From the NCBI GenBank assembly GCA_030667105.1, contig DAOUWN010000073.1:1-8297 (forward strand): a stretch of DNA of 8,297 nt, given 5' to 3'. Below the pieces are notes generated by a model. That model was not told the DNA's origin, ran no database searches, and worked only from the letters and a program-made list of their open reading frames with translations. The DNA is from Deltaproteobacteria bacterium (GTDB lineage: Bacteria; Desulfobacterota; Desulfobacteria; C00003060). Each line of letters begins with the position of its first letter. Within the stretch, counting starts at the first letter, position 1. Positions 6,922-8,297 of this stretch are shown piece after piece. Made by a program: the position numbers and the translations under genes.

Positions 6922-7200
6922 ATGAACAAGGCGAATCTCATAGAGGCGCTGAAGAAGGAAACAGGACTCACAAAAAACAAAGCAACGGAAGTGGTTAATC
7001 TGATGTTTGACAAAATGACCGAGGCGCTGGCCAGAGGAGACCGGGTTGAAATCAGGGGTTTCTGCAGCATGTATGTCAAGGAATACAAGGGGTACACAGG
7101 GAGAAATCCGAAGTCAGGAGCGCCCAGCCAAGTCCTACCCAAGAAACTGCCTTTCTTCAAATGCGGTAAGGAACTGAAAGAAAGAGTTGATCCCGAGTAA
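6922..7200 (+). CDS. HU/IHF-family DNA-binding protein
   Basis: This 92-residue nucleoid protein would act as a dimer that bends DNA. The N-terminal helices (MNKANLIEALKKETGLTKNK onward, 1-38) are followed by GDRVEIRGFCSMYVKEYKGY and the DNA-binding arm with the intercalating proline in RNP (61-63). It ends in PKKLPFFKCGKELKERVD. Length is normal (90-100). The GRNPKSG arm and the PFFKxGKELKERV ending resemble IHF subunits (HimD/HimA) and delta-proteobacterial HU paralogues, so I do not assign hupB or ihfB. C48 replaces the usual glycine of the GFGSF motif and C81 is a second cysteine. A strong AGGAGG (6910-6915) lies 6 bases before the ATG. The gap to flgM is 71 bp, so co-transcription from the sigma-54 promoter is possible. 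The TAA stop (7198-7200) abuts the palindromic element. Confidence 0.93.
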   Translation: MNKANLIEALKKETGLTKNKATEVVNLMFDKMTEALARGDRVEIRGFCSMYVKEYKGYTGRNPKSGAPSQVLPKKLPFFKCGKELKERVDPE

Positions 7201-7379
7201 GGGCTCGCGCAAAAACAACTTCACATTTTGGCATCTCAGCTTCAGGCCATCTTTGGCCGATGCCTCATTCGCAAACTCCTCGAAATAGCTCGCTATTCCT
7301 GCGGTTTTGCTCAATCGGATCGGCCAAATCTGAACCAAATCTGAGCGCCAACTCTGCGAACTTATTCTTGCGCGAACCC
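7201..7379. repeat. 179-bp imperfect palindromic element (candidate MITE-like or hairpin repeat)
   Basis: The two halves are inverted copies of each other, symmetrical about 7290/7291. The ends are GGGCTCGCGCAA (7201-7212) against the reverse complement of 7368-7379, GGGTTCGCGCAA: 11 of 12 bases match. Inward, TTTGGCCGAT (7252-7261) mirrors ATCGGCCAAA (7319-7328), GCAAA (7271-7275) mirrors TTTGC (7306-7310), and AATAGC (7284-7289) mirrors GCTATT (7292-7297) at the centre. The remaining arm sequence is similar with scattered mismatches and a few one-base gaps. TAA flanks both sides (7198-7200 and 7380-7382), as a target-site duplication would. There is no T run next to the stem base, so it is not a simple terminator. 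It fills the gap between two convergent genes. An open frame on the minus strand crosses it but has no protein character. Mobility is inferred; the symmetry is directly visible. Confidence 0.75.
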
Positions 7380-7380
7380 T

Positions 7381-7399
7381 AAGCGTCCGCCAAGCGTCC
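7381..7399. repeat. Short direct repeat AAGCGTCC (two copies)
   Basis: AAGCGTCC occurs at 7381-7388 and again at 7392-7399, a spacing of 11 bp, immediately outside the right end of the palindromic element. It could be chance or a remnant of the original intergenic sequence. Confidence 0.4.
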
Positions 7400-7402
7400 C
7401 GA

Positions 7403-7422
7403 AGTATCACCGATATTTTTTT
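7403..7422 (+). terminator. Weak hairpin plus T run after the HU/IHF gene
   Basis: AGTATC (7403-7408) pairs with GATATT (7412-7417) around ACC, with one G-U pair, and T residues continue to 7422. The stem is AT-rich and therefore weak. It could have ended plus-strand transcripts from the HU/IHF gene before they enter the convergent regulator gene. Confidence 0.3.
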
Positions 7423-7425
7423 CTG

Positions 7426-8297
7426 TCAGACTGGAGACTGCGCAACCGTGCTTTTTCGCGTTCTGCGAAACTGGATGCCATAATCGCTCATTTTTTGCCG
7501 AAGGGTGCGTGGCTTGACTTCAAGTAGCTCTGCCGCCATGGTTCTCTGACCGTTTGTCGTCTCCAAGGCCTTTAGGATAAGAGACTTCTCCACCCTTTCC
7601 CGCGCCTTTCGCAAAGGCTCGATGCCGCTCTGCATTTCGAGAGGAGCAGGCACCGGCCTCTTATCATGAGATTGTTGAAGCTTTTTCGTGTCCAACTCGG
7701 GCGTCCCTTGCAAGAAATCTTCCGGAAAATCGTCCAGATCGATGGCAGGTTTTGATGCCATCAAGAACATTCGTTCCATCAAATTCTTGAGCTGTCTAAT
7801 ATTGCCGGGCCATTTCAGGGACATGAGGAATTGCATGGCGTCAGGCGAAACCGTGACTCTTTCCTTCTGGTATATCTTGGCAAATCGTTCCAGGAAATAA
7901 CTTACCAGATGAGGAATGGCCTCCCGGCGTTTCCTTAAAGGGAGGAGGTTGATTGGGATAACCTGCAGGCGATAGAAGAGATCTTTTCTGAAACGGCCTG
8001 CTTCTACTTGTGCAGCTAGATCCTTGTTGGTGGCGGCAATGATACGAACATCAACCTTGATCAGGTCTTCGCCCCCGATTCTCCGGAAACATCCATCCTC
8101 CAGCACGCGCAGGAAGTTCACCTGGTTCAGTTGGGAAATCTCAAGGACTTCGTCCAGAAAGAGCGTCCCGTTATGGGCCTGTTCAAATCTGCCCTTTGTT
8201 TGTCTGATGGCGCCTGTGAAGGCTCCCATCTCGTGGCCGAAGAGCTTGCTTTCGAACAGTTCACCAGAAAGGGTTCCACAGTTGACCGGCACAAAGG
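7426..8297 (-). CDS. Sigma-54-dependent transcriptional activator, C-terminal part (cut by window end)
   Basis: This is the C-terminal 290 or so residues of an NtrC-type enhancer-binding protein, an AAA+ ATPase that remodels RNA polymerase-sigma-54 holoenzyme. Counting from the Val codon at 8292-8290 as residue 1: the sigma-54 contact loop GAFTGA (23-28), Walker B LFLDE (44-48), arginine-finger region FRKDLFYRL (101-109), sensor [10 protein letters not shown] (161-168), a linker (about 180-230), and a Fis-type helix-turn-helix (about 235-273) including [21 protein letters not shown]. Walker A and the N-terminal sensory or receiver domain lie beyond 8297, so the signal is unknown. The frame continues to the edge (FVPVNCGTL), so the GTG at 8292 is not the start. 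After Walker B the sequence is DEVLEI rather than the common DEIGEL, and sensor II has RQL instead of REL. It may or may not control the sigma-54 promoter at 6431. Confidence 0.93.
   Translation of the reverse strand, partial: FVPVNCGTLSGELFESKLFGHEMGAFTGAIRQTKGRFEQAHNGTLFLDEVLEISQLNQVNFLRVLEDGCFRRIGGEDLIKVDVRIIAATNKDLAAQVEAGRFRKDLFYRLQVIPINLLPLRKRREAIPHLVSYFLERFAKIYQKERVTVSPDAMQFLMSLKWPGNIRQLKNLMERMFLMASKPAIDLDDFPEDFLQGTPELDTKKLQQSHDKRPVPAPLEMQSGIEPLRKARERVEKSLILKALETTNGQRTMAAELLEVKPRTLRQKMSDYGIQFRRTRKSTVAQSPV

Noticed and set aside
7135..7410. 91-codon minus-strand frame as a real gene
   Set aside because: It spans the palindromic element and the antisense of the HU/IHF gene end. The open frame is explained by the repeat, and no start signal is seen.

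Overview
The window is about 50% GC and tightly packed. It looks like chromosomal core DNA from a Gram-negative anaerobe of the Desulfobacterota (former Deltaproteobacteria). I base this on the order alaC-like aminotransferase, hom, archaeal-type phosphoglycerate mutase (ApgM), a FlgM of the type seen in that group, an IHF/HU protein and a sigma-54 activator. The taxon is an inference from gene content and protein style, not from a search.

Layout. Positions 1-1272 hold the C-terminal half of alanyl-tRNA synthetase (alaS, cut by the window start). It converges on purM (1327-2370, minus strand), with a small hairpin between them. A 139-bp divergent region (2371-2509) carries two back-to-back sigma-70-type promoters. 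One serves purM; the other serves a three-gene plus-strand operon: an AlaC-type aminotransferase (2510-3676), homoserine dehydrogenase with a C-terminal ACT domain (3699-5006), and an ApgM-family protein (5003-6211) that overlaps hom by 4 bp. The coupling to hom makes the ApgM-like protein a candidate for the missing homoserine kinase step rather than, or as well as, a glycolytic mutase.

Next comes an initiator tRNA-fMet (6255-6331) with its own promoter and a well-formed intrinsic terminator. It has an unusual U1-U72 mismatch in place of the usual C1-A72. Beyond the terminator, a near-perfect sigma-54 (-24/-12) promoter at 6431-6446 precedes a 104-residue FlgM anti-sigma-28 protein (6536-6850). 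An HU/IHF-type DNA-binding protein follows (6922-7200).

The gap after the HU/IHF gene is filled by a roughly 180-bp imperfect palindrome (7201-7379). It is symmetrical about 7290/7291 along its whole length and is flanked by TAA on both sides; one TAA is the stop codon of the HU/IHF gene. It looks like a non-autonomous mobile or hairpin repeat element and is the least explained structure here. The window ends in the C-terminal part of a sigma-54-dependent transcriptional activator on the minus strand (7426 to beyond 8297).

Together the genes cover translation (alaS, initiator tRNA), purine synthesis (purM), aspartate-family and alanine amino-acid metabolism (alaC, hom, apgM), flagellar regulation (flgM) and chromosome architecture (HU/IHF). 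No CRISPR array, prophage or defence system is visible.
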